Below, one piece after another: positions 39,701 to 51,460 of a DNA stretch of 64,000 nt. The DNA comes from Manis javanica (Eukaryota > Chordata > Mammalia > Pholidota > Manidae), in NCBI RefSeq assembly GCF_040802235.1, contig NC_133172.1, forward strand, positions 61,015,613 through 61,079,612, written 5' to 3'. Position 1 is the stretch's first letter. The number at the start of each line of letters is the position of its first letter. The position numbers were made by a program, and so were the translations under genes. The notes beneath the pieces were generated by a model. It did no database searches, was not told the origin of the DNA, and saw nothing but the letters and a program-made list of their open reading frames with translations.

Positions 39701-39937
39701 GGCGTACCAGAAGTCTTTGGAAGGCAGCAGCATGACAAATGTCACCACGAAGTCCGCATAGACAACGAGAAGCCAGGTCATGACGGCGCAGACCATCCCA
39801 CAGCCGTCGCGAATGAACCAGACCCCGTCTGCCACGCCAGCCTCAGACGAGGAGGAGGACGAAGAGTCATAACTGTCATTTTCAGTCAGGAGAGGATGAT
39901 GTTCGACGTCTCGGAGCCGGTGTCCTGATGACGGCAT
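30548..39937 (-). CDS. ZDHHC7: ZDHHC7 coding region, palmitoyltransferase, joined from 6 exons (308 aa)
   Basis: The gene encodes a Golgi-type, multi-pass membrane protein S-acyltransferase that attaches palmitate to cysteines of substrate proteins through an acyl-enzyme on the DHHC cysteine. The spliced coding length is 315+125+97+82+131+177 = 927 nt, which is 308 codons plus a stop, matching the length recalled for the main human isoform. Visible in the translation: an acidic N-terminus with seven serines at residues 25-31; hydrophobic segments at about 45-71 and 77-97; a TDPG turn at 103-106; and a cysteine-rich domain at about 132-166 with paired Cys at 132, 135, 146, 149, 152, 160 and 166, and the DHHC motif at 157-160 (catalytic Cys160). 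Two further hydrophobic segments lie at about 175-200 and 217-240. A conserved Asn sits in the C-terminal MNPF stretch. The protein ends in ELSV, a possible PDZ ligand. No disabling change was seen, so the gene looks functional. Confidence 0.95.
30990..31110. repeat. Possible L2/MIR remnant in ZDHHC7 intron 6
   Basis: 'catttactacaaatacttac' followed by 'ggagcacctacttagacct' resembles the complement of an L2 or MIR 3' tail. Weak. Confidence 0.35.
31384..31514 (-). CDS. ZDHHC7: ZDHHC7 exon 6 (residues 207-250)
   Basis: 131-nt exon with a TTCACAG acceptor (AG ending at 31,515) and a GTATGT donor (GT at 31,383-31,382). It encodes [10 protein letters not shown] and then a long hydrophobic run that forms membrane segment four, ending in SICNDET on the cytosolic side. 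The junction after Thr250 is phase 0. Confidence 0.94.
32276..32357 (-). CDS. ZDHHC7: ZDHHC7 exon 5 (residues 180-206)
   Basis: 82-nt exon with a TTCCAG acceptor (AG at 32,359-32,358) and a GTAAGC donor (GT at 32,275-32,274). It encodes [10 protein letters not shown] and a following hydrophobic run ending RGQWT, which is the third membrane segment and the adjoining luminal loop. It ends in phase 1, leaving the G of a Glu codon. Its length falls below the reading-frame display threshold, but exon identity is clear from the sequence and from phase on both sides. Confidence 0.93.
32822..32918 (-). CDS. ZDHHC7: ZDHHC7 exon 4 (residues 147-179, DHHC motif)
   Basis: 97-nt exon with a TTTCAG acceptor (AG at 32,920-32,919) and a GTGAGT donor (GT at 32,821-32,820). 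It encodes [15 protein letters not shown] and NNCVG, and so carries the catalytic cysteine (residue 160) and the second half of the zinc-binding set. The intron to exon 3 is only 96 nt. With the two bases carried over from exon 3, the exon is exactly 33 codons. Confidence 0.96.
33015..33139 (-). CDS. ZDHHC7: ZDHHC7 exon 3 (residues 106-146)
   Basis: 125-nt exon with a TGTAG acceptor (AG at 33,141-33,140) and a GTAGCG donor (GT at 33,014-33,013). It starts at the Gly that completes the DPG motif. It covers the cytosolic segment and the first half of the zinc-binding cysteine-rich domain, including KCPKCCC and the RAHHC stretch. It ends in phase 2, splitting a serine codon. Confidence 0.95.
33140..36830. 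other. ZDHHC7 intron 2, proximal part, no features recognised
   Basis: Intronic DNA containing several GC-rich patches (about 33.4-34.3, 34.8-35.4 and 36.1-36.8 kb) and short shadow frames. The 265-codon minus-strand frame at 36,199-36,996 runs into L1 sequence at its 5' end and matches nothing known. Confidence 0.5.
36855..37655 (+). mobile_element. L1 3' fragment, in ZDHHC7 intron 2
   Basis: 'aaaggacttgagtggacata', 'ggagatgcaaatcaaagcc', 'tcacactgctggtgggaatg' and 'aatatcactcagccacag' follow the end of L1 ORF2 and its 3' UTR in plus orientation, antisense to ZDHHC7. About 0.8 kb, frame destroyed. Confidence 0.9.
38198..38530 (+). mobile_element. Tigger2/MER28-type DNA transposon, in ZDHHC7 intron 2
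   Basis: 333-bp element: the left end 'cagttgatccttcaacaaca' is complementary to the right end 'gtgttgtccaagggccactg'. Both sides are bordered by TA (38,196-38,197 and 38,531-38,532). It belongs to the same broad family as the copy nested in the L1 at 24.6 kb but has a different internal sequence. Confidence 0.85.
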
Positions 39938-39954
39938 GATTTCCCTGACGCACC
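39623..39954 (-). CDS. ZDHHC7: ZDHHC7 exon 2 (start codon; residues 1-105)
   Basis: Minus-strand exon preceded by a TCTAG acceptor (AG at 39,956-39,955) and followed by a GTGAGT donor (GT at 39,622-39,621). The ATG is at 39,937-39,935 with A at -3. The open frame extends upstream into the intron, but MPSSGHRL is clearly the family N-terminus, so this start is chosen. The coding part is 315 nt, exactly 105 codons, giving a phase 0 junction after Asp-Pro. It encodes the cytosolic N-terminus, the first two membrane segments and the start of the DPG motif. Confidence 0.95.
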
Positions 39955-40349
39955 CTAGAGGAAGATTCAACACAGGCTTGCTCAACTGCCACCTTGCATG
40001 CACCTGTTAGTTTGCCCCTGGCTGTCTCATAACGATAGCAGAAAAGAACACAACATTTAGTTAAGATCTGAGGTTCTGTGTCTTTCACCCTTACTGTCTG
40101 TCTACAGCACAATAAACCCCAGAGTATGGGCCATGCCTAGATATATGCAAACTGTCACCATGGCCGGCCATAGCCAGAGGGGCAAAGACAGTGAGAACAC
40201 GCTGGACAGAAACCGCAGCATGGCAGCTATCCACGTTGCCAAGCCCCGGCCGCTGCCTGCCGAGGCCCACGGCTCCCCAAGCGCTCCAGAGCAGACTGCT
40301 CAGCATGGCCCCACCGGCGCGAGGAGAGTGAGGGATCTACGAACACCAG

Positions 40350-40755
40350 CAGACCTCGCTTTACTGGACTAGGCGGGTACTGCATTTTTCACAAAAGGAA
40401 GGCTTGTGGCGACCCTGCGTCCAGCAGGTCTATTGGCACCATTTTTCTAACAGTATTTGCTCACTTTGAGTCTGTGCTACATTTTGGTAATCCACACAGT
40501 ATTTCAAACTTTTTCATTATTGCATTTGTTGCAGCGATCTACAGTCAGAGATGATGACTTGCTGAGAGCTCAGATAATAGCATTTTTAGTGATAAAGTAT
40601 TTTTTAATTATGGTACAGACACTGCTTTTTTAGACATAACGCCATTGCACACTTAACAGACTACAGTATAGTGTCAGCATGTAACTTTTACATAACTGAT
40701 TTACTGTGCTGGTCTGACGCTGAACCTGCGTAACTCCAAGGCGCGCCTATTTTAC
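40350..40755 (+). mobile_element. Tigger1-derived, internally deleted DNA transposon
   Basis: 'ggcttgtggcgaccctgcg' and 'acattttggtaatccacac' match the Tigger1 5' region. 'agcatttttagtgataaagt', 'cattgcacacttaacagact' and 'acagtatagtgtcagcatg' match its 3' region. The whole transposase gene between them is missing. Lies in ZDHHC7 intron 1, about 0.4 kb from exon 2. Confidence 0.85.
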
Positions 40756-43700
40756 CCTACTCAGTTCTACGCTGGCCCCAGACATCGGGCTCAGGGTTCC
40801 TACCTACTTTCCTCCATTTGATTCTCAGCTCACTCTCATTTCTCTCACATTTTAACCCTGATAACCTGTGACCACGTTTTTGTGGCAGGCTCTCATTCTC
40901 ATCTTTGCCTTCTCCAACTCTGTACTGTTTCTGGAATGCTCTTCCTTGCTATTTTAATCTTTTAAGCTTCCTCTTTAACCCACACTTTGTTCAGCCATTT
41001 TCTTAACACCTTTCCCATATTTCCTAAAATTCCCATTATCTGAGAATGTACAGAGTCTGAAGAAACTAAAGAAACTTGCACTTTTTTCCCTGTAACTGCC
41101 TTGACTGTTTCCTTAAATGTATGCCCCTCTCTTCACTGTAACAGTAATTCCATGATAAATAAGGACAAGGGAACTAAGAGAGTCAGAGTCACTTGGCCTC
41201 AGCATTCATATGAGGGATAGAAAAATGCTAGGTCATTTATCAAATGACCCAAGTGCCTTCTCAGTGCAGGAGCCCAGACAAGTACCGGGGAAGACGGTGG
41301 CCTCCCCGAGGCTCCCCAGGGTGGAGGGGCAGTGGGAGGACAGTGGCCCTGAGGCTGGGCCTGCTGCAGCTGCTAACAGCAGCCTTCCATGCTGGGAGCG
41401 ACCTTTCATTATTTCTTAAATGCAGCTGGAGCAAAGTCATGAAAACATTTATGGAATGAATGAACTTGTTGATGAGAGGTCAAAATATTTTTCAGAAATC
41501 CCCCTTAACATAAAAATAATGACTGGTACATGAGAGAAATGAAATTGTTCCCTACAGTCAGTGAAATAACTTTACATTTTTAAAAAGTGAAATAAGTGAA
41601 ACTAAAGATAAAAAGAATTTGGGCAGATCTAACAGGCACTCTGTCAGCGAGCACGTGCTGTACCCTACGTCACCCAGACCTGCCTGCCCACCTCCCCCTG
41701 CAAACGCCTCGGCTGAGTCTATTCCTGCGTAAACCCCACTCGCCCTATGGGGGCTACAGTTTCTCCCTTCCAAGCAGCCATCCTGAAGAGACAATTCTCC
41801 TTCCCCTGAACAGCACTCTGAAAAGGGTTTCTGAACATACGATGTGAGTCTCTGGAGGGGGTGGTGGACACTGCCGCCTGTAACGCCGGAAGGGCCTGGG
41901 TCTGTTGTCAGGGGGCCGAGACAGTAACTGGCAGTTTCTCTGCCTCCTGTGGGCCCTCAGGGCCGCGTGTAGGTCCCTGCAGCACACTCACTGCTCCACC
42001 CTGAGGAGCACCCATGGTCACCCCTCCCTGAGAGACTGCAGTCCCTCATGGGCAGGGTCCAGTCTTCTCCCACGTTCCCCTTCCAGGCCTGCAGGCTGCT
42101 GTGCCCACAGCAAGCACATGTTTGTTCACAGGCAAACGCAACACCTAGAAGCTGGTCCTGCTCTCCGATCCAAATACTTTCCTAGTAATTTCCCCAGAAA
42201 TGTCTTAGTGAATCATAACTGTACATCAGGCCTTAAGCTGAAGAACTCCACCAGAATCCCTTTTTGGTTTTATGGTTATCCCTCAGGCAGGACACTTTCT
42301 GTGTGAAGCAGGTGCTTGCCGGCCAGCCTTAAGATGGTAAATTACACAGCCACGTGTCTGGGCCAGGCTAGCCTCTCGTCAGAGCGCATGGGGGCGGCCC
42401 GAGTTCCTTCTGGAAGGTAGGACCCCGCAAGCCTTCTAAAGGCGCACGCGCTGAACACCTAGGCCAGTTCGGCCTCACCTTCCAGGTGGAGGTACTGGTG
42501 AGAGATGCCAGAGAGCAGGCTGCGCCCTGTGGGGGTACACCTGTGCCCGCGGAGGGTGCAGGTGGCAGCTGTGCTCACGCAGAAAGCCTAGCCACCTGGA
42601 CACCACACACTGGGTGTGGGGTGACATGCCCAGACATGCGTGTTAGCGCGCTGATGCGTCATCTTATGTGCTTTAGAGCCAAATTTAGAAAATACCCTAG
42701 AAGGCAATGGGAAAATAATCTGACATCAAAGGGCATTTTATCAAGAAAGAAACTGGTGCACAGAGCAGTTAGGTGGACAAATGCAGGTGTCTGTGACAGG
42801 CTGCTGAGCATCCTCTGCATCACCATATTTACACAGTTGCAGATGCAGCAGGAAGGGCGGGGAGGAAGTGGGGAAATAGCCCCTTCCCACTGCACTGACC
42901 CCCTCTGGGAGCCGGGGCACGTGGCATGGCAATTTGCAGGGCAGTGCCAAAATGGACAGGCTCATGGGCATAAGGGGCAGTCTCGTTTTATGCCAAATAC
43001 CCACTGCTGTCGATTTCACACCTGGAAGGCCATTCTGAGGGGACCCGGAAGCCCTCGGCTTCAGCTGACGGTTGCACACGTCCCGGCATCATTCTTCTAC
43101 TTTAATGGCCAACTTAATAGGACTTTGTCTACACTCCTGAACCTAAGTTGTTTCTGCTCATGTTAAAGAAGGTCCCCTTTCCCCAAACGCTACAAGTGAC
43201 AAGATCCCCATTATTTACTTAAGGGACAACCATATGAGCAAAATCTCTCCATTATTTGCACTTGAGCGCTCCCCTCGCCCTGTGATACTTGCTAATGACT
43301 TCTTATTTCCCCAGAAACTCCTCCCCCAGAGGTCACTCTGCATTCAGGGTGGGCGGCAAGCAAACCAAAGACAACAGGCGCAAAGCAAGGTGCAGCGGCC
43401 GCCACCTGGGCACAGTGAGCACAAGTCAGTGCCCACTGTCAGCGGGCAGCAGTGAGCACACACCTAGGGCATCCCACTCTCACCTCACAGATTACTTCCA
43501 AACATTACTTGGACATTTTGCGCCTTTTCTTCAGGATCTTAATGTGCATACTGTCCTGTGTGACAGGATCTGAAAGAAAATAAAATCTGATTAGAAAAGT
43601 TATTTATTTTTATGACCAAAGTGGGTAATATTTCTTAGGATATATAACCAAAGTGACATCTTACACATCAAGCTCTGTTACTTGGAATGATCCTTCACTA

Positions 43701-44390
43701 GGAAATCATTGCTCCTCTGGGTTTTTCATTACTAGTAAACTAACTGACAATCATGAAAAGCAGGTAATGTAGTTTAAATGTGTCCTTTTTACCCTCCTGC
43801 TAATTGGAGCCCTAGTGTTAAATAAACCAAGTGTTAAGTAAACCAAACCCATTGGGAAAGATTTCTAGGGCTAATCCAGGCCAAATCTAGTCAGCCTGCA
43901 TTTTAAAAGCCAACAGCTGTTTTACTGGCCACAGCAGAGCCATTACAGGAAAGATGGGGAACAGGGAGAGAGAGACACAGGTACACACCAAGAGGTGAGA
44001 GACACTGGACGGAGAACAGGAGGTCCGGCTGCAGGAGGAAGCAAGGTGCAGGAAGAGCCTGGGACCCAGTGAGGTCCACCTACTGAAGGAGAACCTCCCC
44101 GTTTGCATCTCCCATTGGGCGCCCAGGCCACTGGTAAGTGGGCGAGCAGATGCGGCCTCTCCAGAAGCACCTGTGTGGCCCGAGAGGAAAGGCCTAAAGA
44201 TACCAAGACGCGGGGGATCCCCAAGAAAGAGGTCACAGTCACTGCCAGGCCTGCTGACGACAAGCTGCCGGAGGACATCCTGCCAGGGACAGAGCAGCTT
44301 GGCACTGCTCATCCTTAAACATGGGCAGGCAGCCAATGGTCAGATGTTTGTTTCAAAGCCATCTTCACAGTCTTTATTTCTAGCATAAAC
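40756..44390. other. ZDHHC7 intron 1 segment, nothing recognised
   Basis: Mixed AT- and GC-rich intronic DNA. Frames of up to 226 codons (42,486-43,166, plus strand) match nothing known and have no supporting splice context. Confidence 0.45.
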
Positions 44391-44414
44391 CCTTCCATAC
44401 GATTTTCTTAAGCT

Positions 44415-44510
44415 GTCCATTTTTTCCAGTCTTATTGAAATACAGTTGACAGACATCATGTATAAGTTTAAGGTGGACAACATTATGCTTTGACTAACAT
44501 GTAAGTCAGA
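44415..44510 (-). repeat. L1 3'-end fragment, antisense
   Basis: 'cttattgaaatacagttgac' then 'gtataagtttaaggtggaca' matches the complement of an L1MA-type 3' UTR. Confidence 0.7.
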
Positions 44511-45539
44511 TGTTCTGAAGAAAGCCCAGGGCAGGTCTCACGGACGGAGTCCCACAAACGGGGGAAAAAGGAACTGAGAACAGGCAAAATGCACGGAGGA
44601 GAAAACAGAAGCAACGAGAGATAGTGTCTGTGGAACAAAAGAGGAACATTTTGAGAACTTCCTAGTGATTAAGAAATAAGAATGATGGTAGAATTAGAAA
44701 AAATATTTTAGGTAAGGCTGGATGAGTGAGGAAATTTCCCTGAAAGCAGAACTAAATGGCAAAGAGAAAGACCTTAGAAGAGAAAATAAAACAGAATTAG
44801 AGGACTGGCCCAGGAGGTTTGTCTTCCAAACATCAGGAGGCCCGCAAAGCGCCCCACCCCTGAACAACACTGCTGTTTTTATCCGATATCCTTCCAATAT
44901 ATTGTTTTTCTGCTTAAGTGAACCTCCAGTTGGTATGTTTTTGAAACCAGAACACCAGGAGGCTGGCCAAGGAAGAGGGTGAAGGGCAGGAGCCTGGGGG
45001 GATCACAGGGGGCCGGGTAAGCTTCCTAGTTGCTGCCAACATATTCCGGTGTTCCTCCAGGACCCGCAAGCAGCCCACTGCTCCTGTCTCGTCTGCCCCG
45101 CCTCTGCCAGGCCAGGGCCACCAGCGCCCACAGGGCTCCTCTGCGAGGGCTCTCAGCACTCTCCCACCCCCACCCACTGGCCGACGGCTCCCTAGCGCAT
45201 TTCCAGCTGAGTCCCTCCAGAACTTCTCAGGAGCGAGTGTGGCTCTGAATCCCACGCTGCTTGAACTACAGGAGACGGCTTTTCAATATGGTATATTTAC
45301 ACAAAGTAACTTTATTCAAACGTCTATGTCACAGCCAACAACTTTAAATGCCTGATAATATTTTGAAGTGTTTTCAAAGGAGCATAAATTAACAGTGTTT
45401 TAAAATAAAACCAGCTTTGCAAAATATAAGACTGCCAATCACAGACATCACGTTTACAGTAGAATTTCAACAATGAGACCAAAGCCCCAGTTACTTTTTA
45501 TAAATTTTAAAAAGTAACACACACAGCAACCATTTCAGA

Positions 45540-46137
45540 AAGCCATCTGGCACTTTCTAAAAGTTAAACACCTACCCTATGACTCCACAATTTCACTTCT
45601 AGGTATTTGCCCACGAAAAATGAATATGAACACAGAACATGTTCAAGACTGTCCAGAGCAGCTTTATTCATCACAGGTCCCGAACCAGAAAGAACCCAAA
45701 TACCCATCACCAGGAGACTGTTAGACAAACTATGGTATATTCACAAACACGCACGCTTCTCAGCAAAAATGGGGGCAACAATTACAGATACATGCGACAA
45801 CCCGGACGAACCTCACAAATGTTATGCTAAGAAACCAGACATGGATGAGTGCATACGGTGCAAGTCCACCTACACGGCATCTCTATCAGGCAACACTGAC
45901 ACATTCTGAAAGAAATGAGAATGGGCCTGAGCACAGGGCACGACTGAGAAGGGCCCTCCAGTAATTTCCCAGGGGATGGAAATGCCTCCTTCCTGACAGG
46001 AAAGTGGTTCCACAGGCAGATGCACCTTCAAAACAAAACTCAAACGAGCTGTTGAGAAGAACGAAATAATGAAACATACACGTAAAATGGTGCATTTCAT
46101 TATATATATATTAGTTATGTCTCAATAAAAAATGGGC
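45540..46137 (+). mobile_element. L1 3' fragment, in ZDHHC7 intron 1
   Basis: 'accctatgactccacaattt', 'cagctttattcatcacagg', 'aaatacccatcaccaggag' and the final 'gtctcaataaaaaatggg' trace ORF2 3' end to tail in plus orientation. Confidence 0.88.
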
Positions 46138-46372
46138 AGGAGAAAACATAACTGGTGCAATTGTGCGCCAGGTACGTAAAAGGTAAAGAAAGGTGCAACC
46201 GCAGGCACGTGTCTTGCACCTTGCTCACTTTCTTAGGTTTAACAGAAAACGTATTTTTCAAAAGCAAATGGAAAATGAATAGGAAACAAAACCAGTGTTT
46301 CAAAAATAAAACAATTGTTTTATTTTAAAAAGTTGTTAAAATAAGGAAACTGTGTTTTTTGGTGATCAGCTA

Positions 46373-46387
46373 CCACACACACACACA
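46373..46387. repeat. (CA)n microsatellite
   Basis: Short uninterrupted CA run, intronic. Confidence 0.85.
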
Positions 46388-46389
46388 AA

Positions 46390-49300
46390 ACCTAGATGCA
46401 ACGGTTTTCCATTAGGGCAATAACAAGACTGTCTATGCTACATGTTTATATTCAAAGGCTGTTGAAACTCATCATGCATTATTATGCATATACCCACCGA
46501 AGAGCTTTTAAAAGCAGAAATAAGCAAATCTCGGCTTCAGGTACAGAAGTATATGCAGCTAGCCACAGGAGATCTATTCATCAAGCATGGAGAGGGGGCC
46601 CTGGGATGCACAGCCACACAGTTGCTCACAAACCAGCAGAGGTGGGAATCAGCATTGTAAGAAATGTGCTAACGTTACCCCAAATTAGGAGCACAGTGTC
46701 AGAGGGAGAGAAAAGCCACAGCCCGCTGTGTCTGGAGGAACCAGAGAAGGGTCAGTAAGGAAGGCAGCACGGCAGGTCCTGCTGACCAGGAGGGCGGTGT
46801 GAGAGGCGCAGAGGCAGGCAGGGCCTGGCGGCAAGGGAAGTGTCCCCGAAAGGATAGACTGGAGGACGACGCAAAGCGCTCTGAACACCAAGCTAAGGAG
46901 TCTGCGCTCAAGCGGCTGGAGTGGAAGGCACCACAACTTTGGCAAAAACAGATGTTTCAAAAAAAAATAACTGGTAACAAAGGGCAACTAGGAACAAGGA
47001 GTTGGATGGGCAACCAGGGGGCTGCCGCCACCACGGAGGGTGGAGATGATGGAGCCGGGGCTGGAGGGGCTCAGGGGCCTAAAGGAGAGCGGAACCGTGG
47101 CCAAGGCCGCAATGGCGAGCACAGCATGGGACGGAGAGGGGCCGGGGAGCACTCCTGCCCAGCGGCCCCGTCACAGACCTCGGGGCTGCTGAAGCATCAG
47201 TGCGCTGGGATGCAGCTGGGGAATAAACAGGCAGTTCAGCGGCAGCTGGTTACCTGGCCTCCTCCAGCCCCTGGCGCAGAGGTGCCAAAGAGACTCCCAG
47301 CCCAGAGGTCACAGGGGGGAGGGAACGGGTTTGGCCACCATGAGGCCGGGGACACATGAGTCGGGAACCCTGGAAAAAGAAGAAAGGGCCAGGAAGGAAG
47401 GAAGGCGAGAAGGGCCAGGCAGTGAAAAGCAGGAAGGCTGGTGCCGTCCGCCATGCCAGAGGAGGTGCCAGGGCAGGCCACGACCTTCGCTGACCCTTCC
47501 CTAGCAGTTGCAGTGAAGTGCCAAGAGCTTGAGAGGCTGGGTGGTGAGACAATTAAAGTAACAAATTTTTGCAAATGCAGCCAAGTGAAGAGCAAATGCA
47601 GCAGCAGGAGGAGTGGAGGTGGTGTTTCTCGGTTTCCCCTCTCGTGTATTATCTCGTTCAATGCTATAACACCCCTAAAAATGTACGTGGGCGCCCCGGT
47701 TTACAGATGAGCCGCCCTGGACCCACAGGATTCAGGAACCCACCCCACGTCACCGCGGGTCCCTGCAACACCATGTCCGTCCCGCGCGCCGTGTCCTGGT
47801 CTGGCCATGCCACACTCGCACAGAGCCTACCACAGCCCCAGAAGTGATTCAGTGGAAACAGAATGAGTATATGCCTTGTTATGCCAATTAGCTTCAGACT
47901 AAAATAGGAGCTGAGAGGTCCCGCCATGCTTGCTCCCATTTTTCTTCTCATTTTCATTATTGAATGTTTCCTGTTACTTCTACCGGCTCACTGAAGCTTT
48001 CTGCCTTCAAAGAATGAGGGTCCCGATGTGCAGCCTCAGAGGATGACCCTTCCTCCTCACGGGAGACCAGGAAACTGTGGGGCTGGGCTGGGCCGGGCTA
48101 CAGAGAACCCGGCTAACACAGTTCATGCCCCATAACTTCTGAGCAGTTTAGGGAGGAGGCTGGGGGCTCAGGGAAGCTTAAGAAGAGCTGCTGAGATTGG
48201 AAAAGAGAAGGCAGCTAAGAAAGGACCGAGACACCGCGCTGCAGGCCCGGGCTGGGCGAGAACCCCCGTTTCTCCTCAAGTGATGGGAAGGCTAGCCTTT
48301 CCTACAAAAGCCCACCTGGCACCCCAAAGGCTTACACACGGTCGGGGATTAGCAAAGATGGTATGATGGAAAACCGGAGCACCCAAGGCAAGAACTTGAG
48401 CTGAAATGATCAGCCACCAAGCACAGGATGAAGAGTGGAAGACTGGTAGGCCAGGAGAGGGGAACTTCAAGGGACGGGAGGTCCTGACACTGAGGGCCAG
48501 ATGCGGGGGGCGGGGTGCGCAGGCAGCCAGGGCGGACTGTCTGGGTGAGCAGGGCCTAGGTTAAGAACTGAGGGGTGCCATCAGGAGAACGAGAAGAGCT
48601 TGTGTGTGGCTGTGCACACAGAGTGCTACCCGGAACGGAAGTGAAGGCGGAGGGCCCAGCACTTTTGTGCGGGCTGCTAAGGGAGCCAGGACGGGGCCTG
48701 TGGTCGGGCAGGGAAGACTGCAGAGGGCCAGAATCCTCACTGAATTGGTAAATGCAGAGTGGGGCATTCAGATGATCTACGACCGTGTATTTAGTGCAAT
48801 TATATTCTTAAATGTTCCTTCCCTCCATTTGTAATCTTGAAAGATTTAGTTTGTGCTTTCAAACACTACCAATAATGTATGTCATTTGTAACCACTATCT
48901 CCTTCTCAAATTACTGAATCTGAAGAACAGAATATTAACCTTTAAGAAAAAAACAACAGAATTTAAGCTCCCTAAGCCAAGTCCCAATAATATGCTGGCA
49001 CGTTATCCATGCTGTGAACTTCTTCAGCCTTTCTAGAAATGTCTTTTATTCCGTACTTACCCACCTAAAATAGCACTTGACACTGCAGATCAAAAACCTG
49101 GCAAACTGAGAAACAGGCCCACAGGGAGCCGTGCTACTGTCCTGAGAGAGGGGCGGGGGAGACGGCTGAGCTTCCCTCTCTGCCCCCCAGCCGCACCTCA
49201 GTCTCTCACGGGCCTCTAAATGTTGGGGGCGCCCAGGCCTGGCTTTTTCCCCTTACCTACATGCTCTCCCTAAATAAGCCCAGATGATCACAGTCCCATT

Positions 49301-49710
49301 GAAAAATATATTTGTATTTGGGAAACTCCCAAACTAACCATGCACCAGAGTCCAGCCACCGGGCTGCTCTGCAACTCCCCTGTAGGAGGGTCAAGGCAGA
49401 AACACCCCTAACCCGGCAGTTATGTGTCTCCCCCTATCTCAACAGATGGTACCACCATCTAGCTGCCAAGGTCAAAAACAGGATTTACCCTTCATTCAAC
49501 TCTGTCCCCACCTCTCCACATCTAACCCATCAGCAAGTCCTGTGGGGCACATGTCCAAAACTGACCCAAATCTGACCCTCTTCCACCTCCCCAGCCAGCC
49601 AAGTCAGGCCCCTGAGCCCTCTCCTGGGCAGTACTCGGAAGGCCTCCCAACTGGCGCTGTCTCTACACTCCCTGCCTCCACACCCAACCATCCACTCCCC
49701 ATCCAGCACC
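46390..49710. other. ZDHHC7 intron 1 segment, no gene supported
   Basis: GC-rich patch at about 46.8-47.5 kb followed by ordinary intronic sequence. A short MIR-like piece lies near 47,660-47,710 ('ggtttacagatgag'). Open frames are overlapping shadows. Confidence 0.45.
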
Positions 49711-49714
49711 CAGA

Positions 49715-49870
49715 GAAAGTTTTTAGCATTATCAATCACATCACGTTGCTCCCTTACTCACAACCACATGACTGCCTCCGCGGTTGGAACAAAATCCACA
49801 AACCTCTCTGTGGTCTGCAAAGCCCTCCCTGACCTGGCCTGCCGAGTTCGCTGTCCCCACACACCCCGGC
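49715..49870 (+). repeat. L2 LINE fragment
   Basis: 'tcacgttgctcccttactca' followed by 'ctgcaaagccctccctgacc' is L2 3' region in sense. Confidence 0.7.
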
Positions 49871-50519
49871 ACACCACCCACTCTGCAAAGGTCTGCCCAG
49901 TGGCTGAGGGACAGAACCAGGAGCTGCCTGAGGAAGATGGGAAGGGGGGGACATACAGCCCCCGGGGGCAGGGAAGGGTCCAAGAGGACACAAGGGTGGG
50001 GTCAGAGGTCTGGGAGCCTCAGAGAAAAGGAGTAAGAAAAGTGGGAGGCCTACGGGGATGAAAAGAGAAAAACCCACCCCAGTAAGGGTGTTTCAGGGAA
50101 TCTCAGGTGCCACCCAGAGTGTGCAGGGCAGATGGGGGGGCCCCGAGGCACATTTACACACACACAGATCAAAAGTTTCACTGTTACCCCTATTCCAGAG
50201 CCACAGCCTGACTCCAAAAGTTAAATACAGCAGCTATTTTTTAAAAATCCCAACAATATAACTAAACCCTCAAGAATTCTAAATTCAGAAAACCCGAGTT
50301 CCAAACCTCTTTAAGGGTCCTGGTTCCAGGGAACAGGCTGGTGCATCCTAGCTTCTTCCCCTATATTCCTAAACAGGACTTGTTTAACATGAAATAAACT
50401 TCTATAACATCAGACTCTCCCAAATCTGAAATACTATGAACAGTGGACATAATATACTGAGCTCTCAGTTGCAAGTTAATGACAATGTAAAATAATAGAA
50501 GATGAAAGGGAAGGCCAGT

Positions 50520-50730
50520 TACTGCCCATATACTGTCAGGAGCTTTATGTACATTAGTACATCGAATCCTGCCATCACCCTAAAGCCAGGCACTATTATC
50601 AGCTCATTTTAGGGATGAGGAAATTAAGCCCTCGAGCTGAAGTAACTTGCCCAAGTTCACAGCCAGTCAAGGGGGAGTCTGGACTCTTTTGACTCCAAAG
50701 CCCATGTCCTTCCACAAAAATACAATGCCT
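50520..50730 (-). repeat. MIR SINE, nearly complete
   Basis: 'gccaggcactattatcagct', 'tagggatgaggaaattaagc' and 'aacttgcccaagttcacagc' are the complement of MIR over most of its length. Confidence 0.8.
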
Positions 50731-51229
50731 CCCACAACACCTGGTTTTAGAAAATGCATTCAGTGATGGGTAAGTTGAATTTGGAAAATATGAAACACTA
50801 AGAATTCAAAACATTTCAACAAAGCAATGCAACGACAAAAGGCTGTCTCAAGAGAAACTGGAAGCTTCTCCACCCTGACTGTCTCCTGCTCACTGGGTGT
50901 TGCCCATGAACTCTACACCCTTTCCCAGAATGAATCAAACCAGCAGCTTAACACAGAGCTGGCCTCCCCTTCAATGTACTGAGACCACTCCTCACACAAC
51001 CAGCATTTCTTGCTCACCTTTTAACCCCTGGACACACACCTCCCAGTCCCCCCCCATTCCTACGCGCCTGATGGCACTGCCTACCGACAGCTCTGGCCCT
51101 GCCCCACTGCCCAATCCCACAGCCCAAGTTCAGGCATGCTCTCCCTGTGCTTCTCCTGAATCCTAATCTCCAGGATCACCAGGTTCCAACAACCCTCCAT
51201 GTGGCTGCAAGACTTCACATCAAGATCAC

Positions 51230-51460
51230 ACTACGGGTCACGAAATCAGTCCACAACCTTTTAGCCTTGCCCATAACATTCGAAGCTCCACTGAATCTGG
51301 CCCACGCTCACCTCTCTCGTACACAGCGCTCATGCTGGTTTCCCTTGCCAGGCCCTTTCCCATCTTCTTCTGCACCTGCTGTTTCTCCAGTTAGATTCTT
51401 ACTCTTTGCCCATCCAAGTTACTCATTCATCAAATGTTTACCAAGCAGCAACTGCATACG
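51230..51460 (+). repeat. L2 LINE fragment
   Basis: 'ctccactgaatctggcccac' and 'ttctgcacctgctgtttctc' are L2-like. The part after about 51,420 ('tcatcaaatgtttaccaa') looks like a tail in the opposite orientation. Confidence 0.55.

Noticed and set aside
46373-46387. Short tandem arrays considered as CRISPR-like
   Set aside because: All tandem arrays here are simple microsatellites without spacers, and the genome is mammalian.
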